Notes: generated from the sequence alone by a model not told the origin. Positions 41,918-51,848 are shown, counted from the first letter of the stretch. The stretch is DNA of 64,000 bases from Sphingopyxis sp. TUF1 (GCF_036687315.1 NZ_CP144683.1:1674001-1738000), one strand, 5' to 3'. Numbers and translations: made by a program.

Positions 41918-43249
41918 CTAGGTAAAATCCAGTGGCGCACCGGCAAAGCCGACCAGCAACCCTGCCGCCGAACAGATCGCGAGCACCGGCACGATCCCCA
42001 TCCTGAAGCGAAAGAGCAGCAACGCCGCGAGCAGCGCAAGCGCCAGCGCGCGAAGGTCGATACTGGCGAGCACCGGCAGTTCCATGCCCCAACCGCTATG
42101 GACAAGATCGCGGAACAGCACATGCAGCGCGAACCACAGCGACAGGTTGGCGATGACGCCGACGACCGCCGCCGTGACAGCCGCAAGCGCCCCCTTCAGC
42201 CCTGCCGCCCGCTCGAGCCGGTCGATCCACGGCGCAAAGGTGAAAATCCAGAGGAAACAGGGCGCAAAGGTGACCCAAAGCGTCAGTCCCGCCCCGAGCA
42301 AGGCCGCGACAAATGGCGTGAAGGGTGCCGCATCGCGATAGGCGGCCAGAAAGCCGACGAATTGCGTGACCAGGATCAGCGGTCCCGGCGTCGTCTCCGC
42401 GAGCCCCAGCCCGTCGGCCATCTCGCCGGGCCGCAGCCAGCCAAAGCCGCTCACCGCCTCCTGCGCCATGTAGGCGAGCACGGCATAGGCGCCGCCGAAG
42501 GTTACCACCGCAAGCTGCGAGAAAAAGACGCCAATGTCCCAGAGCACATGGCCGCGTCCCAGAGTGACAAGGATCAGCAGCATGGGCGCAGCCCAGATCG
42601 CACCCCAGCCGAGCACTGCCGCAACGCTTTGCCGCCACGCCGAGCGCAGAGGCGCGATCGGTGCGGCGGCGGCGGGGGCCAGCTTGAGCCAGCCCGGCCG
42701 CCAGCGCGCCGCCGCCCAGCCGATCAGCAGCGCGGCAAGAATGACGAGCGGGAAGGGCAAGGTCAGGATAGCGATGGCGACGAAGGAGGCGACCGCGATG
42801 CCGCGCTGCAGCGGGGTTGTGAGCGCACGCCCGGCGATGCGCAGCAACGCCTGCACGACGATCGCGAGCACTGCCGCCTTGATCCCGACGAAGAGCGCGG
42901 CGAACCAGCCCAGACCCGCAGCGAGAACATAGAGAATCGACAGGGCGAGCATCACGGCGGCGCCTGGCAAGACGAACAGCAATCCCGCCGCGAGGCCACC
43001 TTTCAATCCGTGCAGCCGCCAGCCGATCCAGGTCGCGAGCTGCTGCGCTTCGGGGCCCGGCAGTAGGTGACAGAAATTGAGCGCGTGCAGGAACGTCGCT
43101 TCGTCGATCCAGCGGCGTTCGTCGACGAACTCGCGGTGCATCAGGGCAATCTGCCCTGCGGGACCGCCGAAACTCAAAAACCCGACGCGTGCATAGGCGC
43201 GCACTGCTTCAGCAAAACCGGGCACTATGGAATTTGGCAAATCGGTCAT
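41918..43249 (-). CDS. chrA: Chromate transporter ChrA
   Basis: A 443-aa inner-membrane transporter of the CHR family in its long, two-domain form. The first CHR signature is VGFLSFGGPAGQIALMHREF and the duplicated one is AVVTFGGAYAVLAYMAQEAV, each starting one half of the protein. CHR proteins export chromate and may handle sulfate. I chose the ATG at 43249 (MTDLPNSIVPGF), where the homology starts; the longer frame adds 68 low-complexity residues. It lies between sseA and metC, a loosely sulfur-related group. No chrB regulator is nearby. Confidence 0.9.
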   Translation of the reverse strand: MTDLPNSIVPGFAEAVRAYARVGFLSFGGPAGQIALMHREFVDERRWIDEATFLHALNFCHLLPGPEAQQLATWIGWRLHGLKGGLAAGLLFVLPGAAVMLALSILYVLAAGLGWFAALFVGIKAAVLAIVVQALLRIAGRALTTPLQRGIAVASFVAIAILTLPFPLVILAALLIGWAAARWRPGWLKLAPAAAAPIAPLRSAWRQSVAAVLGWGAIWAAPMLLILVTLGRGHVLWDIGVFFSQLAVVTFGGAYAVLAYMAQEAVSGFGWLRPGEMADGLGLAETTPGPLILVTQFVGFLAAYRDAAPFTPFVAALLGAGLTLWVTFAPCFLWIFTFAPWIDRLERAAGLKGALAAVTAAVVGVIANLSLWFALHVLFRDLVHSGWGMELPVLASIDLRALALALLAALLLFRFRMGIVPVLAICSAAGLLVGFAGAPLDFT

Positions 43250-43369
43250 CGTCACGCTTCTCCAGCCGGCAAAGCCGAGTGAAAAAGCAACGCTTGGGCG
43301 GATGCCTGACCGGGAGGTTGCCTTGCCCCGATGCCGCGAGATTAGCGCGGAGCCGGGGCGCGACAAGCC

Positions 43370-43397
43370 AGAAAAAGCATCGCGGCGTGCAAGCCGC
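43370..43397 (-). terminator. Probable terminator of sseA
   Basis: On the minus strand GCGCGGC and GCCGCG pair around TTGCAC and are followed by ATGC and a T run, about 10 bases after the sseA stop. The remaining 43250-43369, upstream of chrA, is GC-rich and holds no site I can name. Confidence 0.6.
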
Positions 43398-43407
43398 GCT
43401 TCGTGCG

Positions 43408-44247
43408 TCAGGCCGCGCCGGTCGCTTTCGGGGTCGCGGCGTCGGCGCCCCATTCCAGCCAGCTACCGTCATAGACGGCGACATCGTCCTTGCCGAGCAG
43501 GTGCGCGCCGAAAGCGACGACGGTCGCCGTCATGCCGCTGCCGCAGGTTGCGACGAGCGGCTTGTCGAGGTCGATTCCGGCGGCGTCGAAAGCGGCCTTG
43601 AGTTCATCGCCGCGCTTCCACGTGCCGTCGGCGTTGAACAATTCGCTGTGCGGCAGGCTGCGCGAGCCAGGGATATGGCCAGGTGCGAGGCCGGGGCGCG
43701 GATCGCGCTCCTCGCCGGTGAAACGCGCCGCGGTGCGCGCATCGACGACCTGTTCGGCGCCGCTGTCGACGTTGGCGAGCATTTCTTCCTTGGTCCGCAC
43801 CGCCTTGGCATCGCGCCACACAGTGAAGTGCCGGTGGCGCAGCGTCTGCTTGCCCATTTCGAGCGCGCGGCCTTCGGCCTTCCATTTGGCAAGCCCACCA
43901 TCGAGCAGCGCGACGTCATGCGCACCGAACAATTTGAGCAACCACCAGGCGCGCGCCGCGCTCTTGAGCGGGCTGTCGTCGTACAGCACGATACGGCTAC
44001 CGTCGCCGAGGCCAAGCGTTTGCATCCGGCTCGCGAATTTTTCGGCGGGCGGGGCCATATTGTCGATCGCGCTCGACGTGTCGGTCAGGTCCGCCAGATC
44101 CATGAACACCGCGCCGGGGATATGGCCCGCCTCATATTCGGCGCGCGCGTCGCGATCGGTCCCGAGGAATTTCGTCGCATCGACCACCCGAAGGTCCGAT
44201 GCGCCCAGTTCGCGTTCCAGCCAGTCGGTTGAGACCAAGGCGTCCAT
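43408..44247 (-). CDS. sseA: 3-mercaptopyruvate sulfurtransferase
   Basis: A 279-aa two-domain rhodanese. The C-terminal active-site loop is VATCGSGMTATVVAFG with the catalytic Cys near residue 233; CG(S/T)GMTA is the mercaptopyruvate-type loop. The N-terminal inactive domain starts VSTDWLERELGASDLRVVDA. It transfers sulfur from 3-mercaptopyruvate to thiols or cyanide in cysteine metabolism and detoxification. The 186-base leader upstream contains several possible hairpins. Confidence 0.92.
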   Translation of the reverse strand: MDALVSTDWLERELGASDLRVVDATKFLGTDRDARAEYEAGHIPGAVFMDLADLTDTSSAIDNMAPPAEKFASRMQTLGLGDGSRIVLYDDSPLKSAARAWWLLKLFGAHDVALLDGGLAKWKAEGRALEMGKQTLRHRHFTVWRDAKAVRTKEEMLANVDSGAEQVVDARTAARFTGEERDPRPGLAPGHIPGSRSLPHSELFNADGTWKRGDELKAAFDAAGIDLDKPLVATCGSGMTATVVAFGAHLLGKDDVAVYDGSWLEWGADAATPKATGAA

Positions 44248-44433
44248 GTCATGCTCCTGTTACGGCCGGTCGGGAACCTTTTGCCGGTCCCTCGCCCCGC
44301 CATCCTGCTGCGGCTTTGTTCCTGGGGCCGTCCAGCCTATGCCCCCACCTGTGCTTTTTCAAGCGGGCTCCGTCCTGCCCCAGCCTTTGTTGCGCTGCAA
44401 CAGAAAAGCTGTCCGGTCGGTGCCTCAATGCGG

Positions 44434-45735
44434 CTATTGGCTGCGGCGGATCGCGGTTGGCCGGGCGGCGGGGCGATCGACCACATAGGCGGCGCGGTCG
44501 AGGGCAAGCGGTGCGAGCTTCTCATTCGCTCCCGGCCCCTGTTCGCGGCCGAGGACGAAGCTGCCGGCATTCTGGCCGAATGCGTCGCCGTCGCCGTCCC
44601 AGTGATAGGTGACGTCGATCGCCATCACCGGAACCAGCATCGGTTTGCCGCCGATCATCAGCGGTTCGATCGTCGCGCGCGGCAGCATCACCTCGGTCGA
44701 CAACTCCTCGCCCGCGCCGGGCGCCAGCGCCATGTCGTCGCGCAGCACGCTGCCGCCTGCGCCGTCGAAGAAGCGGCCGAGCACGGGCTCGGTCATCGCC
44801 GATCCCTGATTCAACGCCAGCCGCACCATCAGGCCCGTCGCGGCGGCGGTGCCGTCGTTCCGCAGGTCGAGCGCGAAGCCCACCGCGACATGGTCGGCCG
44901 CAAAGCGGATCGAACGAATCGCGAGCGTCATCGTGACGAGCGCGCGGCTCTCGGCGGCCGGGCGCGTAACCAGCGGCGAAGCGGGGCGCGGTGCGGGCGC
45001 GGTGGGGGCAGGCGGCGCGGGCGGGCGCGGCGCCGCAGCTTTGGGAAGTGGCGACGGGGCGGGGCGCGGCGCGGGTGGCGGAGGCGCGGCTTTGGGAGCC
45101 TCGTCCAACGCGGGTCCAGCGGGTGCGGCGCGGCGGCGCCAATACCAGAGGCCTGCGCCAAGGGCCGCGAGCGCGGCCAGGGCCCATGCCCAAAGCGGCG
45201 TACCCGACGGTGCGTTCGCGCGCGTGGCGACGACCGGTGCCGCGTCGTCCGACTCGGACGCCGACATGTCGGGCGTGGTAGACAGAGCCGAATCGATCGA
45301 TGGTGGCGCCGTCGCGTCTCCGGCTGCCATGGATTCCGCCGGTTGCGCGGCGGCAGGCGCTGCGTCGGTTTCCGTCGGCGCGGGGCGCCGTGCGGGCGCT
45401 GGTGCCGGGGTGGTTGTGGCATCGGGCTGGGTCGGGACGACGCGCGGCGGCGCGGCGGGCGACGTCGGCGCGGGTGTTGGCGCCGGGCTGGGCGTCGGCG
45501 TCGGCTGGCCGCGCCGCTCGCCCGGCGCGACCGGCGGCAGGCCGTTGTCGGAGGGGCCCTGCACCCCCGGCGCGCGCCCATCGTCTTCGGGCGGGAGGCG
45601 GAAATCAATCTGGCGTGGCGGGGTTTGCGTTGTGGTCCCGCTGTCCTGCGCATATGCAGACGTGCTCGCGGCGAGCATTGCCGCCGCCAGTGCGATCCGT
45701 GCCGCCCGATCCTGCCCAAAATTTCGCACGCTCAT
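44434..45735 (-). CDS. Proline-rich single-pass membrane protein of unknown function
   Basis: A 433-aa protein with a signal peptide (RAARIALAAAMLAASTSAYA). Next come a Pro/Ala/Thr-rich region of about 150 residues with many PTP and PAP repeats, one transmembrane helix (PLWAWALAALAALGAGLWYW) with a WRRR stop-transfer, a second Pro/Ala linker, and a C-terminal beta-rich domain (FAADHVAVGFALDLRNDGTA ... VTYHWDGDGDAFG). The layout suggests a cell-envelope protein spanning the periplasm with its folded domain in the cytoplasm. I do not recognise the domain. The ATG at 45735 starts the signal peptide. Confidence 0.75.
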   Translation of the reverse strand: MSVRNFGQDRAARIALAAAMLAASTSAYAQDSGTTTQTPPRQIDFRLPPEDDGRAPGVQGPSDNGLPPVAPGERRGQPTPTPSPAPTPAPTSPAAPPRVVPTQPDATTTPAPAPARRPAPTETDAAPAAAQPAESMAAGDATAPPSIDSALSTTPDMSASESDDAAPVVATRANAPSGTPLWAWALAALAALGAGLWYWRRRAAPAGPALDEAPKAAPPPPAPRPAPSPLPKAAAPRPPAPPAPTAPAPRPASPLVTRPAAESRALVTMTLAIRSIRFAADHVAVGFALDLRNDGTAAATGLMVRLALNQGSAMTEPVLGRFFDGAGGSVLRDDMALAPGAGEELSTEVMLPRATIEPLMIGGKPMLVPVMAIDVTYHWDGDGDAFGQNAGSFVLGREQGPGANEKLAPLALDRAAYVVDRPAARPTAIRRSQ

Positions 45736-45860
45736 CTTGTCCGCGATCCCAAACTGCCATATCTCGGCCGCGCCGCTGAATTGGCGCTGAACCCCGTGGC
45801 CGTCATCCAAGTGCAATCCACCCGGATGACATCGACCGCGCTGCGCACTAGAGCCTTTCC

Positions 45861-46331
45861 ATGACCGATTCCACCCCTACACCGCTCGCGCCGAAACATC
45901 TCGGCCAATCGAGCGAACTGCCTGCCTCGCCCGAGGCCGCCGTTCTCGACTATGTGCCCAATCCGCGCGCGGATGAGCTCTATCTCGTCCGCTTCGCCGC
46001 GCCCGAGTTTACCTCGCTCTGCCCGGTGACCGGCCAGCCCGATTTCGCGCATCTGGTGATCGACTATGCGCCCGGCAAGACGATCGTCGAATCGAAGAGC
46101 CTCAAGCTTTTTCTCGGCAGCTTTCGCAACCATGCGGGCTTTCACGAGGATTGCACCGTCGGTATCGGCCGCCGCCTCTTCGACGAGATGCAGCCCATAT
46201 GGCTGCGCATCGGCGGTTACTGGTATCCGCGCGGCGGTATCCCGATCGATGTCTTTTGGCAGTCGGGGCCGCCGCCCGCGGGGCTGTGGCTCCCCGACCA
46301 GGGCGTCGCGCCCTATCGCGGACGCGGGTGA
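45861..46331 (+). CDS. queF: NADPH-dependent 7-cyano-7-deazaguanine reductase QueF
   Basis: A 156-aa type I (short, unimodular) QueF. It reduces preQ0 to preQ1 in queuosine tRNA-modification synthesis. The nucleophilic Cys lies in [19 protein letters not shown] (near residue 53), and [20 protein letters not shown] is the QueF motif with the substrate-binding Glu. [16 protein letters not shown] closes the domain. It is divergent from the proline-rich protein gene; I saw no preQ1 riboswitch in the 125-base gap. Confidence 0.94.
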   Translation: MTDSTPTPLAPKHLGQSSELPASPEAAVLDYVPNPRADELYLVRFAAPEFTSLCPVTGQPDFAHLVIDYAPGKTIVESKSLKLFLGSFRNHAGFHEDCTVGIGRRLFDEMQPIWLRIGGYWYPRGGIPIDVFWQSGPPPAGLWLPDQGVAPYRGRG

Positions 46332-46356
46332 AGATTCATCTTTCCGTCACAATATA

Positions 46357-46372
46357 TTGACACTAGTGTAAA
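46357..46372. promoter_or_regulatory. Putative palindromic operator, acyl-CoA regulon site 1
   Basis: TTGACACTAGTGTAAA, nearly palindromic, 4 bases before the thioesterase ATG. It matches the pattern TTKAC-R-N4-Y-GTAAA shared with 55417-55432 and 57937-57952. Confidence 0.55.
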
Positions 46373-46376
46373 CGAT

Positions 46377-46787
46377 ATGAGCAGCGCTGCATTGCCCCAC
46401 GATCACGGCATCAAGGTTGGGCCCGAAGTCATCGACTTCATGGGGCATGTCAACAACGCCCATTATTTGAGCTGGGTGCAGGAAGCGGTGCTGTCGCACT
46501 GGCGGCATATCGCTCCGCCCGATGCCGTCGCGGCGCACCTGTGGGTCGCGCTCAAGCATGAAATCACCTATCGCCGCCCCGCCTTCCTCGACGATCAGGT
46601 CATCGCGACGGTCATCCTCGAAAAGGTGCAGGGCGCGCGCGCCTTTTACGAAACGGTGATCCGGCGCGGCGAAGAAGTGCTGGCCGAGGTCAAGTCGAGC
46701 TGGTGCTGCATCGACGCCGAAACGCTGCGCCCCGCGCGCCTCGCGAGCGACGTGATCGCGCGCTTCTTTCCCGGCGACAGGGCATAG
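46377..46787 (+). CDS. Acyl-CoA thioesterase, 4HBT hot-dog family
   Basis: A 136-aa hot-dog-fold thioesterase. The catalytic segment VIDFMGHVNNAHYLSWVQEA has the Asp-x3-His-Val-Asn-Asn-x3-Tyr pattern of 4-hydroxybenzoyl-CoA thioesterase-like enzymes, followed by KHEITYRRPAFLDDQVI. It should hydrolyse acyl-CoA esters; chain preference cannot be read. A palindromic site that also precedes two acyl-CoA dehydrogenase units lies directly upstream. The ATG at 46377 leaves little room for a Shine-Dalgarno element, so leaderless translation is possible. Confidence 0.85.
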   Translation: MSSAALPHDHGIKVGPEVIDFMGHVNNAHYLSWVQEAVLSHWRHIAPPDAVAAHLWVALKHEITYRRPAFLDDQVIATVILEKVQGARAFYETVIRRGEEVLAEVKSSWCCIDAETLRPARLASDVIARFFPGDRA

Positions 46788-46842
46788 ACGTAACCCCTGA
46801 ACAGCTGCTCTCCGGTCGCGTCCCGGCGCGTCGGAAACAAAT

Positions 46843-46880
46843 AAAAGACCGCCCGCCCCGTGGGGACGGACGGCCTTCTT
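46843..46880. terminator. Bidirectional Rho-independent terminator
   Basis: A strong stem pairs CCGCCCGCCCC with GGGGACGGACGG and is flanked by AAAAGA on the left and CTTCTT on the right. On the minus strand it is followed by TCTTTTATTT, so it best serves the FadJ-type gene; it can also act on the thioesterase transcript. Confidence 0.75.
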
Positions 46881-46898
46881 ATTGCCAGACGCAGGTCG

Positions 46899-48932
46899 TC
46901 AGAACCCTGACTTTGCCTCCGCCTTTTCCTTGAGCAGCGGCGCGATCTCGAACCCGTGCTTTTCGAGCGCGGCCACGATCTTGTCGGTGCCTTCCAGCCC
47001 CGCCCAGAACATCGGGCCGCCGCGATAGACCGGCCAGCCATAACCATAGATCCACACGACATCGATGTCCGACGCGCGCTGCGCCTTGCCTTCCGCCAGG
47101 ATCAGCGCGCCTTCGTTGACCATCGGATACAGCGTGCGCTCGATGATCTCCTGGTCGGTAATCTCGCGTTTCTCAACTCCGGCCTTCGCGCGGAATTGTT
47201 CGATGATCTCGGCGACGCGCGCGCTTTCCGATGGTTTGCGCTTGTCGTCATAATCGTAAAAGCCCGCCTGCTTTTTCTGTCCCCAGCGGCCTTCGGCGCA
47301 AAGCGCGTCGCGGATGCTTTCGATGCGGTTGGGGTCGCGGTGCCAGCCGATGTCGACGCCGGCCAAATCGCTCATCTGGAATGGCCCCATCGGCATCCCG
47401 AATTCGACATGCACCTTGTCGACCTGCGCCGGGGTCGCGCCTTCGAGCAGCAGCTTCATCGCCTCCATCTGCCGCGGTTTCAGCATCCGGTTGCCGATAA
47501 AGCCGTCGCAGACGCCCGCGACGACGGCGACCTTGCCGATCTTTTTGCCGATCGCCATCGCCGTCGCCAGCGCGTCGGGCGCGGTCTTGTCGCCGCGCAC
47601 GACTTCGAGCAGTTTCATGACATTGGCGGGCGAGAAGAAATGCATCCCCAGCACGTCGCCCGGGCGGCTCGTCGCGGTCGCGATCTCGTCGATGTCGAGA
47701 TAGCTGGTGTTCGACGCGAGGATCGCGCCGGGCTTGGCGATCTTGTCGAGCTTGCCGAAAATGTCCTTCTTGACGTCCATATTCTCATAGACCGCCTCGA
47801 TGATGAGGTCGCAGTCGGCGAGGTCCTCCAGGTTCAGTGTCGGCGTGATCAACCCCATCATTTGATCGACCTGCTCGGGCTTGAAGCGGCCCTTGGCGGC
47901 CGAGGCATCGTAATTCTTGCGCACGACGCCCAGCCCGCGGTCGAGCGCGTCCTGCTGCATTTCGACGATCGTGCAAGGAATGCTCTTTTGCAGGAAATTC
48001 ATCATGATGCCGCCGCCCATCGTCCCGGCGCCGATGATGCCGACCTTCTTCACGTCGCGCAGCTGCGTGTCCTTGGGCAGGCCGTCGATCTTCGCTGCCT
48101 GACGCTCGGCGAAGAAGATATGGCGCTGTGCCGCCGACTGGCTGCCGAACATCAGCTTCATGAACTGTTCGCGCTCGAACGCCAGACCTTCCTCGAACGG
48201 CAGGCGCGTCGCGGCTTCGACACAGGCGAGATTGGCATAGGGTGCCTCGAAGCCGCGCCAACGCTTGGCATTGGCGGTCTTGAGCTGTTCGATCACCGCA
48301 ACGTCGCCGAACACCGGGCGTTCGCGCGTCGGACGCGGGCCGTCGGCGATCTTCGCGCGGGCAAAGGCAACCGCATCGGCGGCCAGGCTGTCCTCGCCGG
48401 CCAGCGCATCGACCAGGCCCATTTCCTTCGCCTTGGTGGCGGGAACCGGATTGCCTAGCGAGGTCATCGTCGCGGCGGCTTCGACCCCGACGATGCGCGG
48501 CAGCCGCTGCGTGCCGCCCGCGCCGGGCAGCAGGCCAAGCTTCACCTCGGGCACGCCGAGCTTCGCCGACGGCACCGCGATGCGGTAATGACAGACGAGC
48601 GCGGTTTCGAGGCCGCCGCCGAGCGCCGTACCATGGATCGCCGCGACGACGGGCTTCGACGCCGCTTCGATGCTGTTCAGCACCGCATTGAAATCGGCAC
48701 CGCGCGGCGGCTTGCCGAATTCGCTGATGTCGGCGCCCGCGATGAAGGTCGCGCCGGCGCAGCGCAGCACAATCGCCTTGACGCTATCGTCGGCGAGCGC
48801 GGCGGTGAAATGATCCTCCAGTCCCTGCCGGACGTGCCAGCTCAGTGCGTTCACCGGCGGATTGTTGACGATGATGACGGCAACCTCGCCATCCTTTTCC
48901 ATCGTGACGGATACGGGGGTGTCTTCGGTCAT
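46899..48932 (-). CDS. Bifunctional enoyl-CoA hydratase / 3-hydroxyacyl-CoA dehydrogenase (FadJ/FadB-type)
   Basis: A 677-aa beta-oxidation enzyme. The N-terminal crotonase domain (residues 1-190) has [17 protein letters not shown] and [19 protein letters not shown] with the catalytic Glu in [19 protein letters not shown]. An NAD-binding domain starts near residue 296 ([19 protein letters not shown]), followed by the HAD C-terminal domain ([26 protein letters not shown]). It is last in a minus-strand series of acyl-CoA genes and is separated from the esterase gene by repeat A2. GGAG lies upstream of the ATG. Confidence 0.92.
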   Translation of the reverse strand: MTEDTPVSVTMEKDGEVAVIIVNNPPVNALSWHVRQGLEDHFTAALADDSVKAIVLRCAGATFIAGADISEFGKPPRGADFNAVLNSIEAASKPVVAAIHGTALGGGLETALVCHYRIAVPSAKLGVPEVKLGLLPGAGGTQRLPRIVGVEAAATMTSLGNPVPATKAKEMGLVDALAGEDSLAADAVAFARAKIADGPRPTRERPVFGDVAVIEQLKTANAKRWRGFEAPYANLACVEAATRLPFEEGLAFEREQFMKLMFGSQSAAQRHIFFAERQAAKIDGLPKDTQLRDVKKVGIIGAGTMGGGIMMNFLQKSIPCTIVEMQQDALDRGLGVVRKNYDASAAKGRFKPEQVDQMMGLITPTLNLEDLADCDLIIEAVYENMDVKKDIFGKLDKIAKPGAILASNTSYLDIDEIATATSRPGDVLGMHFFSPANVMKLLEVVRGDKTAPDALATAMAIGKKIGKVAVVAGVCDGFIGNRMLKPRQMEAMKLLLEGATPAQVDKVHVEFGMPMGPFQMSDLAGVDIGWHRDPNRIESIRDALCAEGRWGQKKQAGFYDYDDKRKPSESARVAEIIEQFRAKAGVEKREITDQEIIERTLYPMVNEGALILAEGKAQRASDIDVVWIYGYGWPVYRGGPMFWAGLEGTDKIVAALEKHGFEIAPLLKEKAEAKSGF

Positions 48933-48954
48933 GGGAGAACTCCTTCAAATAAGC

Positions 48955-49037
48955 CCGCTCGCATCGAGCGAAGTCGAGATGCCCCTCGGGCTAGGCGCCC
49001 GTTCGATGGGTGTCTCGACTTCGCTCGACACGAGCGG
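48955..49037. repeat. Palindromic repeat family A, copy 2
   Basis: Inverted repeat with arms containing CGAGCGAAGTCGAGATGCCC and GGGTGTCTCGACTTCGCTCG, related to 148-230. It lies between the esterase stop and the FadJ-type start, about 20 bases upstream of that ATG on the minus strand. Confidence 0.85.
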
Positions 49038-49055
49038 TGAGGTGGTGTTGCATCT

Positions 49056-50258
49056 TCAGTCATCAATCGCGGCGTGGATCAAGGTCTTGACCTCACGCCG
49101 CACGGGATAGGTGGAGGAGGGCATCAGCTGGGTCATGAAAACCATGCAGATTTCCTCGACCGGATCGACGAAGAAGCCGGTCGAAAACATGCCACCCCAG
49201 TAAAAATCGCCGACCGATCCGGGAATGCCCGCGCGCGCGGGGTCGAGCGTGACCGCAAAGCCGAGCCCGAAACCGACGCCGGCATTTTCGTCCTCGCTGA
49301 ACAGGCCGACGCTGTGCTGCGTCAAATCGCCGCCGCCGGGCAGATGGTTCGACGTCATCAGATCGAGCGTCTTGCGGCTGATGATCCGGGTGTCGCCAAG
49401 CTTGCCACCGCCAAGCAGCATCAGGCAGAAACGGTGATAATCTTGGAGCGTCGAGGCAAGCCCGCCACCGCCCGAATGGAAGCTCCTCTCCTTCGCCCAG
49501 CGACTGCGCGCGCCTTCGTCAAAGCCCTGCATCTTCTCTTTCGGGTGAAAGGCATAGGCGTCGGCGAGCCGATGCTGCTGCTCGGCGGGCACCTTGAACC
49601 CGGTGTCGACCATAGCGAGCGGGCCAAAGATGCGCTCCTGCAACACCTCTGCGAACGGCTTGCCTTCGATCCGTTCGATCACCGCACCGAGCACGTCGGT
49701 CGCCATCGAATAATTCCAGTGCGCGCCCGGATCGAATTGCAACGGGATTATCGCGAGGTCGGCGATGAAGCTGTCCATCGTGTAATCGGCGTCGAAATCG
49801 TCGATTCGCGCCTTGCGATACGCGGCATCGACGGGTGTGCGCTCCTGAAACCCGTATGTCAGTCCCGACGTATGGCGCAGCAGGTCGACCATGCGGATCG
49901 GCTGTGCCGGGGGCCGCGTCAGGAATGGCACATTGCCGCCCCCTGCGACGAACACGCCGGTGCCCGTGAACTCGGGGCAGAACTTCACGAGCGGATCGGA
50001 CAGCGCGACCTTGCCCTCCTCGACCAGCATCATGAAGGCGATGCTGGTGATCGGCTTGGTCATGCTCGCGATACGAAAGATCGCATCGTCCTTCAGCGCA
50101 TCGCCCGGCCGCGCATCGCCGATGACGGACTGGTGCGCGATCTCGCCGCGCCGCGACACGAGCGTCGCGGCGTGCGGCAGGCGGCCGGTGCCGACATATT
50201 TGGCCTCAAGAAAGGCGGGAATGCGGCCCAGCCGCGCCGTGTCGAAACCGTGACCCAT
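49056..50258 (-). CDS. Class C beta-lactamase-fold esterase/serine hydrolase
   Basis: A 400-aa serine hydrolase of the EstB/AmpC fold. The Ser-x-x-Lys active site is [20 protein letters not shown], and a Tyr motif lies in [17 protein letters not shown]. The C-terminal [16 protein letters not shown] replaces the KTG box, as in EstB-like esterases, so esterase activity is more likely than beta-lactam hydrolysis. No signal peptide is visible, so it is probably cytoplasmic. I chose 50258 because AGGA is well spaced there; an upstream ATG at 50288 would overlap the SDR gene. It sits in a run of acyl-CoA genes. Confidence 0.85.
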   Translation of the reverse strand: MGHGFDTARLGRIPAFLEAKYVGTGRLPHAATLVSRRGEIAHQSVIGDARPGDALKDDAIFRIASMTKPITSIAFMMLVEEGKVALSDPLVKFCPEFTGTGVFVAGGGNVPFLTRPPAQPIRMVDLLRHTSGLTYGFQERTPVDAAYRKARIDDFDADYTMDSFIADLAIIPLQFDPGAHWNYSMATDVLGAVIERIEGKPFAEVLQERIFGPLAMVDTGFKVPAEQQHRLADAYAFHPKEKMQGFDEGARSRWAKERSFHSGGGGLASTLQDYHRFCLMLLGGGKLGDTRIISRKTLDLMTSNHLPGGGDLTQHSVGLFSEDENAGVGFGLGFAVTLDPARAGIPGSVGDFYWGGMFSTGFFVDPVEEICMVFMTQLMPSSTYPVRREVKTLIHAAIDD

Positions 50259-50268
50259 ATCTATCCTG

Positions 50269-51072
50269 TCAATGCGATGTCTGGCCAAGCAGCTGGCGCG
50301 TCACCGGATGCGAACTGGTGAGCCCGCCGTCAACCGCGATCGCCTGCCCGTTGACGTAACTTGCCTGATCGCTCGCGAGGAAGAGCGCGACATTGGCCAG
50401 CTCCTCGGGCTGCGCTGCGCGCTTGAGCGGATTGAGCTGGCCCAGCTTGTGCGTGACTTCCTTGGCCTTGGCATAGTCGAACGTCGGCTTGGTCATCCCC
50501 GTTTCGGTGAGGCCGGGGCAGATCGCGTTGACGCGCACGCCGCTCGTCGACAGCTGCTGCGCCGCGACCTTGGCGAGGTTGATGACGCCTGCCTTCGATG
50601 CCGAGTAAGCGCCCGGACCCGCGCCCGAATTGATCCCCGCGACGCTCGCGGTCAGCACGATCGCACCGCCGCGGCCCTGATCGACCATCGCCTTGCCAGC
50701 GTGCTTCACCATCAGCGCTGGGCCGATCAGGTTGACGCGCAGCGTCTCGGCCCATGCGGCGGGGTCGAAATCGAAGATGCCGCCCATGTCGCCGATGATC
50801 CCGGCATTGGCGAAGGCGACATCGAGGCCGCCAAAGCTGTCCTTGGCGGTCGCAACGAGCTTCGCGACATCGGCTTCGACGCCCGCGTCGATTTCCAGCG
50901 CGACGGCCTCGCCGCCTGCATCCTTCACCATTTGCGCGGTCTCGTGGACCGCCGCCGTCTTGTCGCCGAGCACCAGCTTCGCGCCCTCGGCGGCAAAGCG
51001 CAGCGCGCTCGCGCGACCGATGCCGCTGCCCGCGCCCGTGATGATCGCAACCTTGCCGTCCAATGCGCCCAT
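50269..51072 (-). CDS. Short-chain dehydrogenase/reductase
   Basis: A 267-aa classical SDR. The cofactor motif is [20 protein letters not shown], with NAG in [14 protein letters not shown] and the active site [13 protein letters not shown]. Asp in [10 protein letters not shown] suggests NAD preference. The substrate is likely a hydroxyacyl-CoA or an alcohol from the acyl-CoA cluster. Its ATG at 51072 overlaps the upstream SDR stop by one base (TAATG), so the two SDR genes are coupled. Confidence 0.85.
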   Translation of the reverse strand: MGALDGKVAIITGAGSGIGRASALRFAAEGAKLVLGDKTAAVHETAQMVKDAGGEAVALEIDAGVEADVAKLVATAKDSFGGLDVAFANAGIIGDMGGIFDFDPAAWAETLRVNLIGPALMVKHAGKAMVDQGRGGAIVLTASVAGINSGAGPGAYSASKAGVINLAKVAAQQLSTSGVRVNAICPGLTETGMTKPTFDYAKAKEVTHKLGQLNPLKRAAQPEELANVALFLASDQASYVNGQAIAVDGGLTSSHPVTRQLLGQTSH

Positions 51073-51848
51073 TATCCGCCTCCCGAAATCGTGGCTCCGC
51101 CATCGCACACGATGGTCTGGCCGGTGGTGAATGCTCCCGCCTTGCTGGCAAGGAAAACCGCGGCGCCCGCAATCTCGTGCGGCTCGCCGATGCGCTTCAG
51201 GGTCGAGGCCGCGGTCGAGCGCCGCAGATTTTCTTCATTTTCCCACAGGGCGCGCGCCATGTCGGTGCGGATCAGCCCGGGTGCGATGCAGTTGACGCGC
51301 ACGCCCTTCGGCCCGAACTCGACCGAAAAATTGCGCGCGACCTGCATGTCGGCGGCCTTCGAAATCCCGTAAGCGCCGATGATCGGCGACCCTTTCAGTC
51401 CGCCGATCGAGCTGATGATCGTGATCGACCCTTCGCCGCGGTCGAGCATTTCGGGCGCGACCATCGAAATCAGCCAGTGGTTGGACAGGATATTATTGTC
51501 CATGATCTTGCGGAACTGCTCGTCGCTGATCCCCAGGCCGGGGCCATAATAGGGATTCGACGCCGCGTTGCAGACGAGCGCGGTGATTTTCCCGAACGCG
51601 CGCCGCGTTTTGTTGACGAGGTTCTGGAGGTCCTCCTTCGACGAGATATTGGCGGGGACCGCAATCGCGGTGCCCTCGCCGAACTTCGCGTTGATTTCCG
51701 CCGCGGTCGCGTCGCAGGCATCCTGCTTGCGGCTCGAAATCACGACCTTCGCGCCCTGTTCGGCCATCGCCTCCGCCGTCGCCTTGCCGATGCCGCGCGA
51801 CGATCCGGTGATCAGCGCGACCTGGCCGGTCATGTCGAACAGGCTCAT
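51072..51848 (-). CDS. Short-chain dehydrogenase/reductase
   Basis: A 258-aa SDR with [31 protein letters not shown] in place of the common NNAG, and the active site [24 protein letters not shown] after strand 2 suggests NADP use. A DHRS4-like carbonyl-reductase role is possible, but substrate is unknown. Start at 51848 ([15 protein letters not shown]). Its ATG overlaps the phosphotransferase stop by 4 bases, within the series alcohol dehydrogenase, phosphotransferase, SDR, SDR, esterase. Confidence 0.85.
   Translation of the reverse strand: MSLFDMTGQVALITGSSRGIGKATAEAMAEQGAKVVISSRKQDACDATAAEINAKFGEGTAIAVPANISSKEDLQNLVNKTRRAFGKITALVCNAASNPYYGPGLGISDEQFRKIMDNNILSNHWLISMVAPEMLDRGEGSITIISSIGGLKGSPIIGAYGISKAADMQVARNFSVEFGPKGVRVNCIAPGLIRTDMARALWENEENLRRSTAASTLKRIGEPHEIAGAAVFLASKAGAFTTGQTIVCDGGATISGGG

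Noticed and set aside
43250..43369. A metal- or SAM-responsive riboswitch before chrA.
   Set aside because: GC-rich pairings exist but none matches a consensus I know. Without covariation data the call would be a guess.
45736..45860. A preQ1 riboswitch before queF.
   Set aside because: I see no A-rich tail and hairpin arrangement of the known preQ1 classes in the gap.
46357..46372. The TTGACA at 46357 as a plain -35 box of the thioesterase gene.
   Set aside because: The start codon is only 14 bases downstream of the hexamer, leaving no room for a -10 box and leader. The palindromic reading is better supported.
46899..48458. A 500-codon plus-strand frame opposite the FadJ-type gene.
   Set aside because: It mirrors the codon pattern of the real gene and has no domain signature.
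49056..50258. A class C beta-lactamase resistance gene.
   Set aside because: It has the SxxK motif, but no signal peptide, and the WGG segment replaces the KTG box, as in esterases.
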